Shown here piece after piece: positions 18,091-26,643 of a stretch of 64,000 bases of DNA (the first letter of the stretch is position 1; each line of letters opens with the position of its first letter). The notes under the pieces were generated by a model, which saw nothing but the letters and a program-made list of their open reading frames with translations, searched no databases and was not told the DNA's origin. Source of the stretch: Deltaproteobacteria bacterium (GTDB taxonomy: Bacteria > Desulfobacterota > Deferrisomatia > Deferrisomatales > BM512). The position numbers and the translations under genes are program-made. The DNA is taken from contig PKTT01000065.1 of NCBI GenBank assembly GCA_002869015.1, positions 17,272 through 81,271 on the forward strand, in the 5' to 3' direction.

Positions 18091-18885
18091 TTAATAGCTT
18101 TCGTCCCTCTCGCGCTTTACCTTTTGTTGTTTTTTGCGCCCACCATTAATGCCGCGCCTAACACCTTGAGGTTGGCGGAACTTTCAGGTGAGCTTCTTCA
18201 TTATGACATAAAGTGGTCTGGAATGTCCGCTGGAGAAGCTACAATGAAGGTTTCCACCGAGGGAAGAAATCTTCGCTTTACCACCACAGCTAAAACCGGC
18301 TCCAAGGTCTCCTGGCTTTACCCGCTCGATATCCGTTACGAGTCTGTCATTAACGGTAAAAATTTTTCCGCCATTTCCTACCTGAAAAAGGGAAAGGAGG
18401 GTTACGGAGACCCCCACGAACGGTTGGTGCTCTTTGACCACGATGAGGGTGTAACTAGATATATAAAGGATGGCAAGCTAAGAAAAACGATTGAGGTGAG
18501 CAGCTTTGCCTACGATCCCATCTCTGTAATTTACGCGATCAGGGTTATGGAGATACCGGAGGTAGGGGGCGTCATACCCATTGAGGTCAGCGATGGTAAG
18601 AAGATGGCTTCCGGGACCGTTACCGTGGCCGGAAGAGAGCGAATAAAGGTGCCGGCAGGTGAGTTTGACGCTGTAAGGGTTACGCCGAGGATGGATGGCG
18701 TTAAAGGGCTTTTTGGGGATGGTTCTTCGATGAGCGTCTGGCTGGCTGAGGATGATGATCGGCGCATCCTCAAGATAGAGACCAGCGTCGCAGTAGGCGC
18801 CTTTGTTGCAGTCCTTGCTAAGGTGATAGATCCCGAAGAGAACCCCCTAGATCTTCAATCAGCGAGCGGAGCCGCGGTGGAATAG
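18082..18885 (+). CDS. exported DUF3108-family protein
   Basis: About 267 aa from the ATG at 18082 (284 if from 18031). The shorter form begins directly with a signal peptide, MRHLIAFVPLALYLLLFFAP...NA. The longer form has a better ribosome site (GGGAGG, 4 nt before ATG 18031), so the start is unresolved. The mature part matches DUF3108: GELLHYDIKWSGMSAGEATMKV, PLDIRYESVINGKNF, VPAGEFDAVRV and a final SVWLAEDDDRRILKIE stretch. Probably a periplasmic or outer-membrane-facing beta-rich protein of unknown function. The 3' end overlaps rluD by 68 nt, convergently. Confidence 0.78.
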   Translation: MRHLIAFVPLALYLLLFFAPTINAAPNTLRLAELSGELLHYDIKWSGMSAGEATMKVSTEGRNLRFTTTAKTGSKVSWLYPLDIRYESVINGKNFSAISYLKKGKEGYGDPHERLVLFDHDEGVTRYIKDGKLRKTIEVSSFAYDPISVIYAIRVMEIPEVGGVIPIEVSDGKKMASGTVTVAGRERIKVPAGEFDAVRVTPRMDGVKGLFGDGSSMSVWLAEDDDRRILKIETSVAVGAFVAVLAKVIDPEENPLDLQSASGAAVE

Positions 18886-19804
18886 GGGCTGTGATATCAA
18901 GAAGCTTACCGGTGGCAGGGTGGGTGAAGGAGACCTGCCATGCGTGGAGCGCCTGAGCATGCTCCCTCAATAGACGCTGTCGGATAACCTTATCCATTAT
19001 CCCTCTTGCCCGGGCAGCGCCACCATAAAGTGGGTCTCCGACAACGGGATGCCCTGCCTCCGCCATGTGAACCCTTATCTGGTGAGTGCGCCCTGTCTCA
19101 ATTTCTACTTTCAGTAGAGTAGCCCCGTTTAGAGAGACAATAGACCGCCAATGAGTCACGGCACGCTTCCCACGCTGGTTAGCCCCTGACATCTTCTTTC
19201 GCTCAGTTGGGTGACGCCCTATGGGGCTATCAATTGTTCCGCTGCCCTCCATCTTGCCCAATACCACCGCAAGATAAACCTTTCTGACTTCACGGTTTTT
19301 AAAGCTCTTCTGTAGTTTCTGATGTGTTGCATCATCCTTGGCAACAAGAATCACTCCGCTTGTATCTTTGTCCAGGCGGTGAACAATGCCAGGGCGGCTC
19401 ACTCCTCCGATCCCGGACAAATCTTTAACATGGTATAAAAGGGCGTTGACGAGGGTGCCGGAGCGATTCCCAGGGGCCGGATGAACTACCAGCCCAGCCG
19501 GCTTAGCTACCGCGAGGAGGTGCTCATCTTCATATAGGATATCCAGCGCCATCTCCTCGGCAGCAGCCTCGGCGGGTTCAGGCGAGGGAATCTTTACACG
19601 TATCTTTGCGCCGGGTTGTAGCTTCTTTGAGGGCCTTGCAGAGTCACCATTGACAGTTACAAGCCCATCTTCAATAAGCTTTTTCAACCTGGAGCGACTC
19701 AGCTCGGGCGCTCGCTGTGACAGAAATGTGTCAAGCCGCTCACCCATAGTGTCGCAGAGAAATTCCAAAATTTTCTCTTCTATCAATCCAGTGCCTTCAC
19801 CCAT
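18818..19804 (-). CDS. rluD: 23S rRNA pseudouridine synthase, RluD type
   Basis: 328 aa. S4 RNA-binding domain at about residues 22-75 (RLDTFLSQRAPELSRSRLKKLI). The RluA-family catalytic domain has GIVHRLDKDTSGVILVAK with the catalytic Asp, VYLAVVLG, and ETGRTHQIRVHMAEAGHPVVGDPLYGG. RluD isomerises uridines in helix 69 of 23S rRNA. The first ~19 residues may be an over-extended start; MGERLDTF is a good alternative. Stand-alone gene, convergent with DUF3108 and divergent from dapF. A second RluA-family enzyme is at 25173. Confidence 0.92.
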   Translation of the reverse strand: MGEGTGLIEEKILEFLCDTMGERLDTFLSQRAPELSRSRLKKLIEDGLVTVNGDSARPSKKLQPGAKIRVKIPSPEPAEAAAEEMALDILYEDEHLLAVAKPAGLVVHPAPGNRSGTLVNALLYHVKDLSGIGGVSRPGIVHRLDKDTSGVILVAKDDATHQKLQKSFKNREVRKVYLAVVLGKMEGSGTIDSPIGRHPTERKKMSGANQRGKRAVTHWRSIVSLNGATLLKVEIETGRTHQIRVHMAEAGHPVVGDPLYGGAARARGIMDKVIRQRLLREHAQALHAWQVSFTHPATGKLLDITAPIPPRLRSLIEDLGGSLRDLSP

Positions 19805-19912
19805 GTATGGGTTTGATATGCGGTCTTTTATGGTTAGGATAATTGGAGTAGAGTATCCGACACGGTTATTTTAAGGTCAAGGGGCAGGCCAGCTCCGAGA
19901 GGTATAAGAATT

Positions 19913-20734
19913 ATGAAGCTAAATTTTACAAAAATGCATGGTCTCGGAAACGACTTTGCTTTGGTTGACTGCCGCAATGTTGATCCTGGGGGGTGGAATG
20001 AGCTTGCTCGAAAGATGGGTGACCGTCGTTTGGGCGTGGGTTTTGACCAGCTTCTCCTGCTCCGCGAGTCAAGTGTTGCGGATTATATGATGGAGATTTT
20101 TAACTCCGATGGCTCCCGCGTTGAGATGTGCGGTAACGGCATCCGCTGCTTTGCCAAGTACCTTCGAGACAACGGCATCTTCACCGGTGATATTTTAAAA
20201 GTTGAGACAATGGCTGGCATTCAGATATGCACCTTCGATGGAGAGATGGTGGTTGTCGATATGGGTGAGCCAATCCTTGAAGGACGGCAGATACCAGTCA
20301 ATGCGGATGGAAAGGTAAGGGAGTACCCGCTTCCCCTTGAGGAGGGAAGCATAAATATCACCTGCGTATCCATGGGCAACCCTCACGCCGTTATCTTTGT
20401 AGATGATGCGGAGAGTTATCCAGTGGAGGAGGTGGGCCCTGTTGTTGAAAATCACTCCTTTTTTCCAAATCGCACCAATGTTGAGTTTGTCCAGAGCCTG
20501 GGAGAGGGCCGGGTGAGGATGCGTGTCTGGGAGCGTGGCGCGGGTGTGACGATGGCCTGCGGCACAGGGGCGTGCGCCACCGCTGTGGCCTCCTTCTGGA
20601 CGGGACGTACTGAGCGGGACGTAGAGGTGGTCCTTGATGGAGGCTCTCTTTTTATCAGGTGGGACAGGGATAGCAACCATGTCTTTATGACTGGCCCTGC
20701 CGCAACTGTTTATAGTGGAGAGTATCTACTTTAA
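19913..20734 (+). CDS. dapF: diaminopimelate epimerase
   Basis: 273 aa. MHGLGNDFALVD at the N terminus. Two catalytic cysteines lie in EMCGNGIRCFAKYL and MACGTGACATAVA, with GNPHAVIFVDD between them. It converts LL- to meso-diaminopimelate for lysine and peptidoglycan. Together with the complete mur set later in the window, this supports an mDAP-type cell wall. GAGAGG lies 11 nt before the ATG. Stand-alone between rluD (divergent) and dnaJ. Confidence 0.95.
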   Translation: MKLNFTKMHGLGNDFALVDCRNVDPGGWNELARKMGDRRLGVGFDQLLLLRESSVADYMMEIFNSDGSRVEMCGNGIRCFAKYLRDNGIFTGDILKVETMAGIQICTFDGEMVVVDMGEPILEGRQIPVNADGKVREYPLPLEEGSINITCVSMGNPHAVIFVDDAESYPVEEVGPVVENHSFFPNRTNVEFVQSLGEGRVRMRVWERGAGVTMACGTGACATAVASFWTGRTERDVEVVLDGGSLFIRWDRDSNHVFMTGPAATVYSGEYLL

Positions 20735-20847
20735 TCTCTATTTTTCTCCACATGGCTTGACAATACCGGCTCGAAACCTTACCTAATTCTAGCCCCCTTT
20801 TTGGGGGCGCCTCCCCGTTTGCCAATTTCAATGATGAGTTAATTACA

Positions 20848-21984
20848 ATGGGTAAAGATTTTTACAAAATCCTCGGCGTTGAAAGAAGCGCCTCCATCGA
20901 AGTTATTAAAAAGGCTTACCGCAAAAAAGCGATGGAGCTGCATCCAGACCGCAACCCGGGAAACAAAGAGGCCGAAGAGGGGTTCAAGGCTTGCGCAGAG
21001 GCATTTGAGGTTCTTTCAGATGAAAACAAGCGCCGCATGTATGATCAATATGGTGAGGAGGGGCTAAACTCCCACGGTATGCACCATGGTTTTGGAGATG
21101 TGGGTGATATCTTCAGCGCCTTCGGCGACATCTTTGGCGATATATTTGGAGGCATGGGAGGTTTTGGCGGCAGCGCCAGGCGGCAGCGTCGCGGGAGAAA
21201 TCTTGCCCATGAGATTAGCGTCTCTTTAAAAGAGGTAATTAAGGGTGGCAAACGGAAGATCAAGGTAAGAAAACCGGCGCCATGTGAGGCCTGCGAGGGC
21301 TCCGGTGCCGCTAACCCAGAGGACGTTGAGCGCTGTGAAACGTGTGGTGGGCGTGGCGTAGTGACCAGGGTTATACGTCAGGGTTTTGCCACCTTTCAGA
21401 CTTCGGGAGCTTGTCAAGACTGCAATGGAGCGGGAAAGAGGATTAAAGAGCCTTGCGTAGATTGCGGCGGCTCCGGGATGGCGAGAATTGAGAAGGTCGT
21501 CGAGATAGAGATACCCCCGGGCATTGAAAGCGGACAGCAGATTCGTATGCGCGGGGAGGGCGAGGAGATTCCCGACGGCCCCCCAGGAGACCTCTATATA
21601 TCTTTCCGCGAGGAGGAAAATGATAAATTTGAGCGGCGTGGCGTTGACCTTTTCTCGCCGCTTTATATAGACCTAACTACAGCAGTTAACGGCGGAACAG
21701 TTGAGTTTGAGGGGGCAGACGGCGAGACCTTGAAAGTTAAGCTCGATGAAGGTGAGCAGTCTGGAAAAGTTAAGAAGTTAAGGGGGGAGGGTGTTCCTCT
21801 TATCAACAGAAAGCACGCCCGGGGGGATCTATTCCTGCAAATTTGGGTGCGTACGCCTACGGGGCTTAGCAAGGAAAGCAAAAAGCAGCTAGCCAAGTTA
21901 CTTGAGGGGCAACCCCTCTGTAGCGATGGCGGACACGAGCACAAGGGATGGAAGGAGTACCTGCGTGACCTCTTCGGGGGTTAG
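20848..21984 (+). CDS. dnaJ: chaperone DnaJ
   Basis: 378 aa with complete type I Hsp40 architecture: J domain with HPD (ELHPDRNPG, residues ~32-34), Gly/Phe-rich linker (about 78-112, [12 protein letters not shown]), and a zinc finger of four CxxCxGxG repeats ([32 protein letters not shown]). Then come the C-terminal substrate-binding domains and a His-rich tail (DGGHEHKG). No dnaK or grpE is adjacent, and no CIRCE element is visible. CTTGACA at 20756 could be part of a promoter, but its -10 is poor. Confidence 0.95.
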   Translation: MGKDFYKILGVERSASIEVIKKAYRKKAMELHPDRNPGNKEAEEGFKACAEAFEVLSDENKRRMYDQYGEEGLNSHGMHHGFGDVGDIFSAFGDIFGDIFGGMGGFGGSARRQRRGRNLAHEISVSLKEVIKGGKRKIKVRKPAPCEACEGSGAANPEDVERCETCGGRGVVTRVIRQGFATFQTSGACQDCNGAGKRIKEPCVDCGGSGMARIEKVVEIEIPPGIESGQQIRMRGEGEEIPDGPPGDLYISFREEENDKFERRGVDLFSPLYIDLTTAVNGGTVEFEGADGETLKVKLDEGEQSGKVKKLRGEGVPLINRKHARGDLFLQIWVRTPTGLSKESKKQLAKLLEGQPLCSDGGHEHKGWKEYLRDLFGG

Positions 21985-21990
21985 CTACAC

Positions 21991-23088
21991 CTAGTCGGGC
22001 ATATCTCCGCCGGTATCGAGGAGCACCTGCCTTTCGAAGTCGCTTGGGTGGGTTGCCGCCGCGTGGGCCGTATCATAGGAGATGGCTCCATCTTTGAATA
22101 GCCACATAAGATGCTGGTCAAAGGACTGTGTACTGTAGGAATCATGCCCCTGCTCTATAACATCCTTAAGCTGGAATGTTTTTAGCGGGTCTTTTATGCA
22201 CTCTTCCACAGTCTTTGTCATCCGCATGATTTCACAAGCGGGAACCCTCCCTTTTCCCTCCTTAATCGGAATCAACCTTTGACTTACGGTGGCGACCAGG
22301 CTCTCTGCAAGGCGCAGCCTTGTCGTTGCCTGCTTGTCTGACGGGAAGACGCTTATCAACCTGTTGATGGTGCTTTGCGCGTCAGTTGTGTGAGCCGTCG
22401 AGAGAACCAGATGCCCCGTTTCGGCTGCTCTTAAGGCTGTATCTATAGTCTCGTAATCGCGCATCTCACCAACAAGAATAATATCGGGGTCCTTCCTTAA
22501 CGCCGAGCGCAGGGCGAGACTGAAGTTTTCAGTATCAAGGCCGATCTCCCGCTGGCTAATTGAAGACTTGATATTTTTGTGCATGAACTCAAGGGGGTCC
22601 TCAATCGTAAGAATGTGGCATTTGCGATTGTTGTTTATGTGGTTGACCATAGCAGCGAGAGTTGATGATTTGCCGCTTCCTGTAACCCCTGTAACAAGAA
22701 TAAGCCCCCGGCTCTCAAGCGAAATCTTCTTCAAAATCTCCGGAAGCTTTAAACTCTCGAAGTTTGGTATTTCGAAGGGAATTGCACGCATAATAAGCGC
22801 TATAGTGTTTCTTTGACGGTATACGTTTACACGGAACCTGCTTACTCCCGGAACCGAATAGGAGCCATCCCATTCCCTGAGGTGCTCGGCTTCGACGGGG
22901 GGGTAGGCGTTTACTAATACGGATTTAGCTATCGAGTAAGTGTCCTCGGCTGTGAGAATGGGACTTTTTGTCTCCATCAATTCGCCGTTGATCCTTAGTA
23001 ATATAGGTGCGCCGACTTTGAAGTGGATGTCGCTAGCTTTTGATTGGTGGGCGAGGGTAAGCACTTTTTCAAATATTGCAGTGTCCAT
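21991..23088 (-). CDS. PilT/PilU-family pilus retraction ATPase (second paralogue)
   Basis: 365 aa. SKASDIHFKVGAPILLRINGEL, Walker A GVTGSGKSSTLAAM, IEDPLEFMH, DPDIILVGEMRDYETIDTALRAAETGHLVLSTAHT and the C-terminal arm (YSTQSFDQHLMWLF). It belongs to the PilT/PilU group, clearly diverged from the copy at 10080. Many deltaproteobacteria carry several PilT paralogues; whether this one is PilU is not decidable by eye. Convergent with dnaJ (6-nt gap) and divergent from the small Cys-rich gene. Confidence 0.88.
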   Translation of the reverse strand: MDTAIFEKVLTLAHQSKASDIHFKVGAPILLRINGELMETKSPILTAEDTYSIAKSVLVNAYPPVEAEHLREWDGSYSVPGVSRFRVNVYRQRNTIALIMRAIPFEIPNFESLKLPEILKKISLESRGLILVTGVTGSGKSSTLAAMVNHINNNRKCHILTIEDPLEFMHKNIKSSISQREIGLDTENFSLALRSALRKDPDIILVGEMRDYETIDTALRAAETGHLVLSTAHTTDAQSTINRLISVFPSDKQATTRLRLAESLVATVSQRLIPIKEGKGRVPACEIMRMTKTVEECIKDPLKTFQLKDVIEQGHDSYSTQSFDQHLMWLFKDGAISYDTAHAAATHPSDFERQVLLDTGGDMPD

Positions 23089-23186
23089 GTGTCCTCTTTC
23101 TACGGTAACTGTGCCTGCTCTCGTAAGTTCTGGTATCTTCGTAATTTATCGGCAACTGTAACAATAAGTTGAGGAGTCATTATCAG

Positions 23187-23345
23187 ATGTCAGGAGGCTG
23201 GGGTTGTCCGCATGACGTTGATGGAAGGTGTGAGATTCGTGGAGCTGAGTGCGAACCCGGTGACCCGGGGTGCGTCCTTGAGGAGAGGATGAGGATTAAA
23301 GTACTTAACCGTAAGCTTCAGGATGGAGACAATGGCGATGGATAG
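23187..23345 (+). CDS. small Cys-rich protein, 52 aa (below ORF-track cutoff)
   Basis: ATG 23187 to TAG 23343-23345, with GAGGAG 10 nt upstream. Sequence MSGGWGCPHDVDGRCEIRGA followed by ECEPGDPGCVLEERMRIKVL and a short tail. Four cysteines (C7, C15, C22, C29) occur in a CPH...C...C.PG..GCVL pattern. I believe this belongs to a small conserved deltaproteobacterial family with the same CPH and GCVL signature, but I recall no function. A metal or Fe-S site is possible. It lies between a divergent pilus ATPase and the convergent queE. Confidence 0.62.
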   Translation: MSGGWGCPHDVDGRCEIRGAECEPGDPGCVLEERMRIKVLNRKLQDGDNGDG

Positions 23346-23356
23346 AGGATTGGGTT

Positions 23357-24004
23357 TTAAACTCCACGATCAGTATCGGGCCAGATTAATTTATGCAGCT
23401 GTAGTTGCATCCTGACAGAAAGCTTTTCCTCCATTATCCATGATGCAAGCAGCGGCGCCTCTAAAGAGCCCCATAGTGGTGAAAGACTAACCCGTATCCC
23501 GCTGGCAATTTTTGTTCTTAGTGCGCTAAGCGCCCACTCGAAGTCGGACCTGTCCGCTATAATGATCTTAACTTCGTCTCTTTGAGGCGAAAGTTCATTT
23601 AAATTACTCCACTCGATTGAATCCGATTCACCGGAGGAGGGTGGTTTCAGGTCCATGATTATGTGGACCTTGGGGTCGATTCCTTTTATGGGTAATGACC
23701 CGTTTGTCTCTAGTAGCACCTCGCCAGGGTGCTCGCTTGCTAGCGTGCTCAATAGCTCATGCGCGCCCTCCTGCAATAGAGGTTCGCCCCCGGTGACTTC
23801 AACCGTTGGCAGCCCTTCCTTGAGTGCAAAATCAACTAAATCGGAGATATCCCTCTGGCAGCCACCCTCCCACGCGTAGCGGGTGTCACACCAGGAGCAG
23901 CGAAGATTACATCCGGTGAGACGTATGAAGGTGCAGGGATACCCGGCCCAATGCGACTCGCCCTGTATGGAGGAGAATATTTCGGAGATAATTAGCTTCG
24001 ACAT
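23357..24004 (-). CDS. queE: 7-carboxy-7-deazaguanine synthase (radical SAM)
   Basis: About 215 aa from ATG 24004; the ORF track extends to a TTG at 24040. MSKLIISEIFSSIQGESHWAGYPCTFIRLTGCNLRCSWCD contains the radical SAM cluster motif CNLRCSWC in the QueE form CxxxCxxC. Later VEVTGGEPLLQ and LLETNGSLPI are QueE features. It builds the 7-deazaguanine core of preQ0 and queuosine. queC, queD and queF are not in this window. Start chosen by homology to the usual QueE N terminus. Confidence 0.92.
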   Translation of the reverse strand: MSKLIISEIFSSIQGESHWAGYPCTFIRLTGCNLRCSWCDTRYAWEGGCQRDISDLVDFALKEGLPTVEVTGGEPLLQEGAHELLSTLASEHPGEVLLETNGSLPIKGIDPKVHIIMDLKPPSSGESDSIEWSNLNELSPQRDEVKIIIADRSDFEWALSALRTKIASGIRVSLSPLWGSLEAPLLASWIMEEKLSVRMQLQLHKLIWPDTDRGV

Positions 24005-24225
24005 GTCTTGAAAATTACCACTTAGTTGCAATGCCTTCAATGAGTCACTTGCCGCCCCTCATCTATCGCGCCTATAAGGTTCTGAAAATTTTTCTTCAAC
24101 AGTGAAGGGGATTTTTGATTTCCCGGTACTAACACGGTTTTGGAAATGGAAGGCGGTGATATTTATAGAAACAAATATATTGCTGAAATCATTGAATACT
24201 TTTTTAAAAAAACAGCGTTTTACTA

Positions 24226-24254
24226 TTGCAACGCGGTATGTGCTTATGTATATT
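24226..24254 (+). promoter_or_regulatory. putative sigma70 promoter upstream of phosphorylase gene
   Basis: TTGCAA (24226-24231), 17 nt, TATATT (24249-24254). The predicted start of transcription (~24261) is only ~25 nt before a strong terminator-like hairpin and ~115 nt before ATG 24375. Confidence 0.5.
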
Positions 24255-24285
24255 CAACTCATGCGGTATACGCAACTCCTCCCTC

Positions 24286-24308
24286 GGGGCCCACGGGCCC
24301 CTATTTTT
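24286..24308 (+). terminator. intrinsic terminator or attenuator in leader of the phosphorylase gene
   Basis: GGGGCCC ACGGGCCCC (24286-24301) forms a short, very strong GC stem, followed by TATTTTTTT. No plus-strand gene ends nearby: the nearest is the 52-aa gene ~940 nt upstream. The hairpin therefore sits in the 5' leader of the gene at 24375. Confidence 0.6.
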
Positions 24309-24374
24309 TTGCCCTGATTCCAAGGTCGCGCCTCCTGTGGTAGTTTATCCAAAATTTTTCATAAGGAGTATTTC

Positions 24375-25172
24375 ATGGGTACGAACAATCCAGAGTTGGG
24401 AGACCCTCGCCGCGTAGTGGGCGTAGCGCTAGGTTGCGCTCCTGAAGATATAGCGCCAAATGTAATAATTACCCCCTTCATGCCGCTGAGGGCGTTTCGT
24501 AGACATTTTGATGCCGACTCTATTAAGGAATTATCTCCCCCCTTCTTCTTTGATGGGTTAACGGGAGTACGCGGCGGGAAACGAATAACTGTAATTCGCA
24601 CCGGCATAGGCCCTTCCAGAGTTGGTGACTGTATCTCAATTCTCTCAATGACCCCGGCGAAAAACCTTCTATTTATAGGCGCTGTTGGCTCGCTGAGTGA
24701 TGGCCACCAGATAGGAGATATATTTCTACCCTCCGAAGCTGCGGACGGCGAGGGGTACACCAGATATCTAAGGAGCAGTTTTTCAGAGCTGGTGGCGAGC
24801 GCGGCGCGGGTCTCTTGTAATGGAGGCCTTGAGGGCAGGCTGGAGAAATTTCTCGAGGTGGAAGGGCTAAACGTAAAAAGAGGGCCAGTTTTCACAATTG
24901 GTTCAATAACTTTTGAATCGAATGAGAACCTTGAAACCATTAAGGATAGTGGTTTTGACGCCATTGAGATGGAGCTTTCAGCATTCTTTTCCGCCGCCGC
25001 CCATCACGACCTTGGCTTTGCCGCGCTGACCTACATAAGCGATTTGCCCTTAAGGTCTTCGCTGTGGGATGAAAAGAGTGACAATGAGACAAAGCGATTA
25101 AAAGAGACCTATCGTTCCATACCCATCCTCTCTATGGATTTTTTCTCCTCCTCAGATATCGGCGAAGTGTAG
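24375..25172 (+). CDS. nucleoside phosphorylase / nucleosidase superfamily protein
   Basis: 265 aa. PNP_UDP_1-type fold: ITPFMPLRAFRRHF, TVIRTGIGPSRV, LLFIGAVGSLSDGHQIGDIFLPSEA, GPVFTIGSITFES, and IEMELSAFFSAAAHHDLGFAAL with the ribose-binding MEL. Substrate cannot be assigned; it is diverged from MtnN and from futalosine hydrolase. AAGGAG lies 6 nt before the ATG. Its stop abuts the start of the pseudouridine synthase, so the two are cotranscribed, perhaps under leader control by the hairpin at 24286. Confidence 0.75.
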   Translation: MGTNNPELGDPRRVVGVALGCAPEDIAPNVIITPFMPLRAFRRHFDADSIKELSPPFFFDGLTGVRGGKRITVIRTGIGPSRVGDCISILSMTPAKNLLFIGAVGSLSDGHQIGDIFLPSEAADGEGYTRYLRSSFSELVASAARVSCNGGLEGRLEKFLEVEGLNVKRGPVFTIGSITFESNENLETIKDSGFDAIEMELSAFFSAAAHHDLGFAALTYISDLPLRSSLWDEKSDNETKRLKETYRSIPILSMDFFSSSDIGEV

Positions 25173-26222
25173 ATGGACAAGCTCATCCCCGTTGAGCGGG
25201 CCATTAAGGTTGAGGATGCCTGGAACGGGCTCTCCCTCTTGGAAGCAGTGCGCATAGCCCTCCCTGCGCTCTCTTCCCGCGAGATATTTAAAAAGGTGAG
25301 AATGGGTGAGCTTAATGTCAATGGTTCCCGTCGTTCACCTATGGACCTGATTTATACTGGAGATATTATTAAAGTAACGCTTAGCGTGCCGCCTCCGCCG
25401 GTTAAGGTGCCGGTGCTAAGGGAAAATGTGTATGTCAAGACACCGGCGGGGCCATTCACTGTGGTGCGTGAGGATGAGGAACTACTTATAGTTACAAAGC
25501 CGCCAGGTTGCGCTAGCCACCCCGCACTGCGCCACAGCGGAGATACTTTGATAGAAAGAGTTCGCTTTTACCTTGAGGTTAGCGAGGAAGATGAGTTTCA
25601 GCCAGCCCTTGCCAACCGCCTGGATATTGAAACCAGCGGCATCGTTCTTGTCGGTAAAAGCGTGAAGGCGAGACAGAAGCTGGGTATTGCGTTGCAAAAA
25701 GGACTCGTTGGGAAACGATATATAGCGCTTGTTGCGGGTAGGCTGGAGGCGGGTGAGGGTGAGATTTTAAAGCCCCTGGAAAAGAGGGTGGATTCACGCG
25801 ATATCGCAAAATACCCGGCGGGTCACCCGCGCCTTACAGGCAGAGTTCAGGAGGCCCATACTAGGTATAGGGTGCTGGCTCAAAGTCAATATCCCCTTCC
25901 TGTTACTCTCGTCGAGGTTGAGCTCCTTACCGGACGTAATCACCAGATACGAAGACATTTTGCAGATTTGGGGTACCCGGTAGTTATGGATAACAGATAT
26001 GGGGACCGAAATTTCAATGGTGAAATTGATGAGCTCACAGCTTTAGGGCGCATGTTCCTTCATGCATGGCGCGTAACCCTCGACCATCCAAAGAGCAGAG
26101 AGCCTTTGAAAGTAATTTCACCTCTACCGACAGCTTTGGAGGATGCTTTAAAAATTTTTGGGCTGAATGGTTCAAAGAGTATAGATGAAGCTGGTGATTG
26201 GAGATGGGGTGAGGGAGGTTAA
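25173..26222 (+). CDS. RluA-family pseudouridine synthase
   Basis: 349 aa. N-terminal S4-like domain (SLLEAVRIALPALSSREIFKKVRMGELNVNG). Catalytic domain with NRLDIETSGIVLVGKS (catalytic Asp), GKRYIALVAGRLE, and LLTGRNHQIRRHFADLGYPVVMDNRYGD. The NRLDIETSG form places it in the RluC-like branch rather than with RluD. Target nucleotide unknown. Starts directly after the preceding stop; ends with a 4-nt convergent overlap with the PilZ gene. Confidence 0.87.
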   Translation: MDKLIPVERAIKVEDAWNGLSLLEAVRIALPALSSREIFKKVRMGELNVNGSRRSPMDLIYTGDIIKVTLSVPPPPVKVPVLRENVYVKTPAGPFTVVREDEELLIVTKPPGCASHPALRHSGDTLIERVRFYLEVSEEDEFQPALANRLDIETSGIVLVGKSVKARQKLGIALQKGLVGKRYIALVAGRLEAGEGEILKPLEKRVDSRDIAKYPAGHPRLTGRVQEAHTRYRVLAQSQYPLPVTLVEVELLTGRNHQIRRHFADLGYPVVMDNRYGDRNFNGEIDELTALGRMFLHAWRVTLDHPKSREPLKVISPLPTALEDALKIFGLNGSKSIDEAGDWRWGEGG

Positions 26223-26593
26223 GCGTCCTTCGCAACCGCTTCTACCCACTCATCGATATATAGGGCGTCCTTTTCAGGCAAATCCAAAAATTCCACGCCA
26301 AAGCCAGCAGGTAAGGGTGAGTTGTGCCGGTAGCCGCGAGACCAGACAACGCGGGCTTTGCAGGAGAAAAGTCTGGTGTTTTCTCCGGGCAGTGAGAATT
26401 GAATCTCATAAATCTCTCCAGCTTCCCTCAGCTTCGCAGTAGAAATGAAGAGCCCGCTACGGCTAATATTCTGTGCGTAGCCGAAGAAGACCTCCATGCC
26501 GCAGATGTAGCGTGCTTCGCGCACCACCACAGGGCTCCTCGGGTAAGCCCTTCTATTCGCTTCTCTATCTGTGGAGGATTGCTTTGTCGCCAT
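26219..26593 (-). CDS. PilZ-domain protein
   Basis: 124 aa, a single PilZ domain. The c-di-GMP-binding elements are present: the N-terminal arginine motif ANRRAYPRSPV (RxxxR) and AQNISRSGLFIST (D/NxSxxG, with Asn for Asp). A beta-barrel follows, and GFGVEFLDLPEKDA is typical of the domain's end. It should sense c-di-GMP made or degraded by proteins such as those at 57507 and 6036. No partner gene is adjacent. Confidence 0.85.
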   Translation of the reverse strand: MATKQSSTDREANRRAYPRSPVVVREARYICGMEVFFGYAQNISRSGLFISTAKLREAGEIYEIQFSLPGENTRLFSCKARVVWSRGYRHNSPLPAGFGVEFLDLPEKDALYIDEWVEAVAKDA

Positions 26594-26643
26594 GCGGGTG
26601 GTGCCTCTCCCTTTTTAGTAAAGACCTTCACAGCTTAGCAGAT

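Larger units (their letters stand above)
24005..24374. other. AT-rich intergenic region with promoter and terminator-like hairpin but no credible gene
   Basis: 370 nt between queE (minus) and the phosphorylase (plus). The three overlapping plus ORFs here (60-70 aa) have no ribosome sites and biased, Lys/Phe-rich content. The region is far more AT-rich than its neighbours and ends in the promoter and hairpin listed separately. Confidence 0.5.

Noticed and set aside
20792-20808. GCCCCC-T6-GGGGGC hairpin between dapF and dnaJ as a terminator
   Set aside because: Strong short stem but no T tract after it (GCCTCCCCG follows); kept out of the feature list.
24102-24417. Three overlapping short plus ORFs upstream of the phosphorylase
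   Set aside because: AT-rich composition artefacts without ribosome sites; they run across the terminator hairpin.
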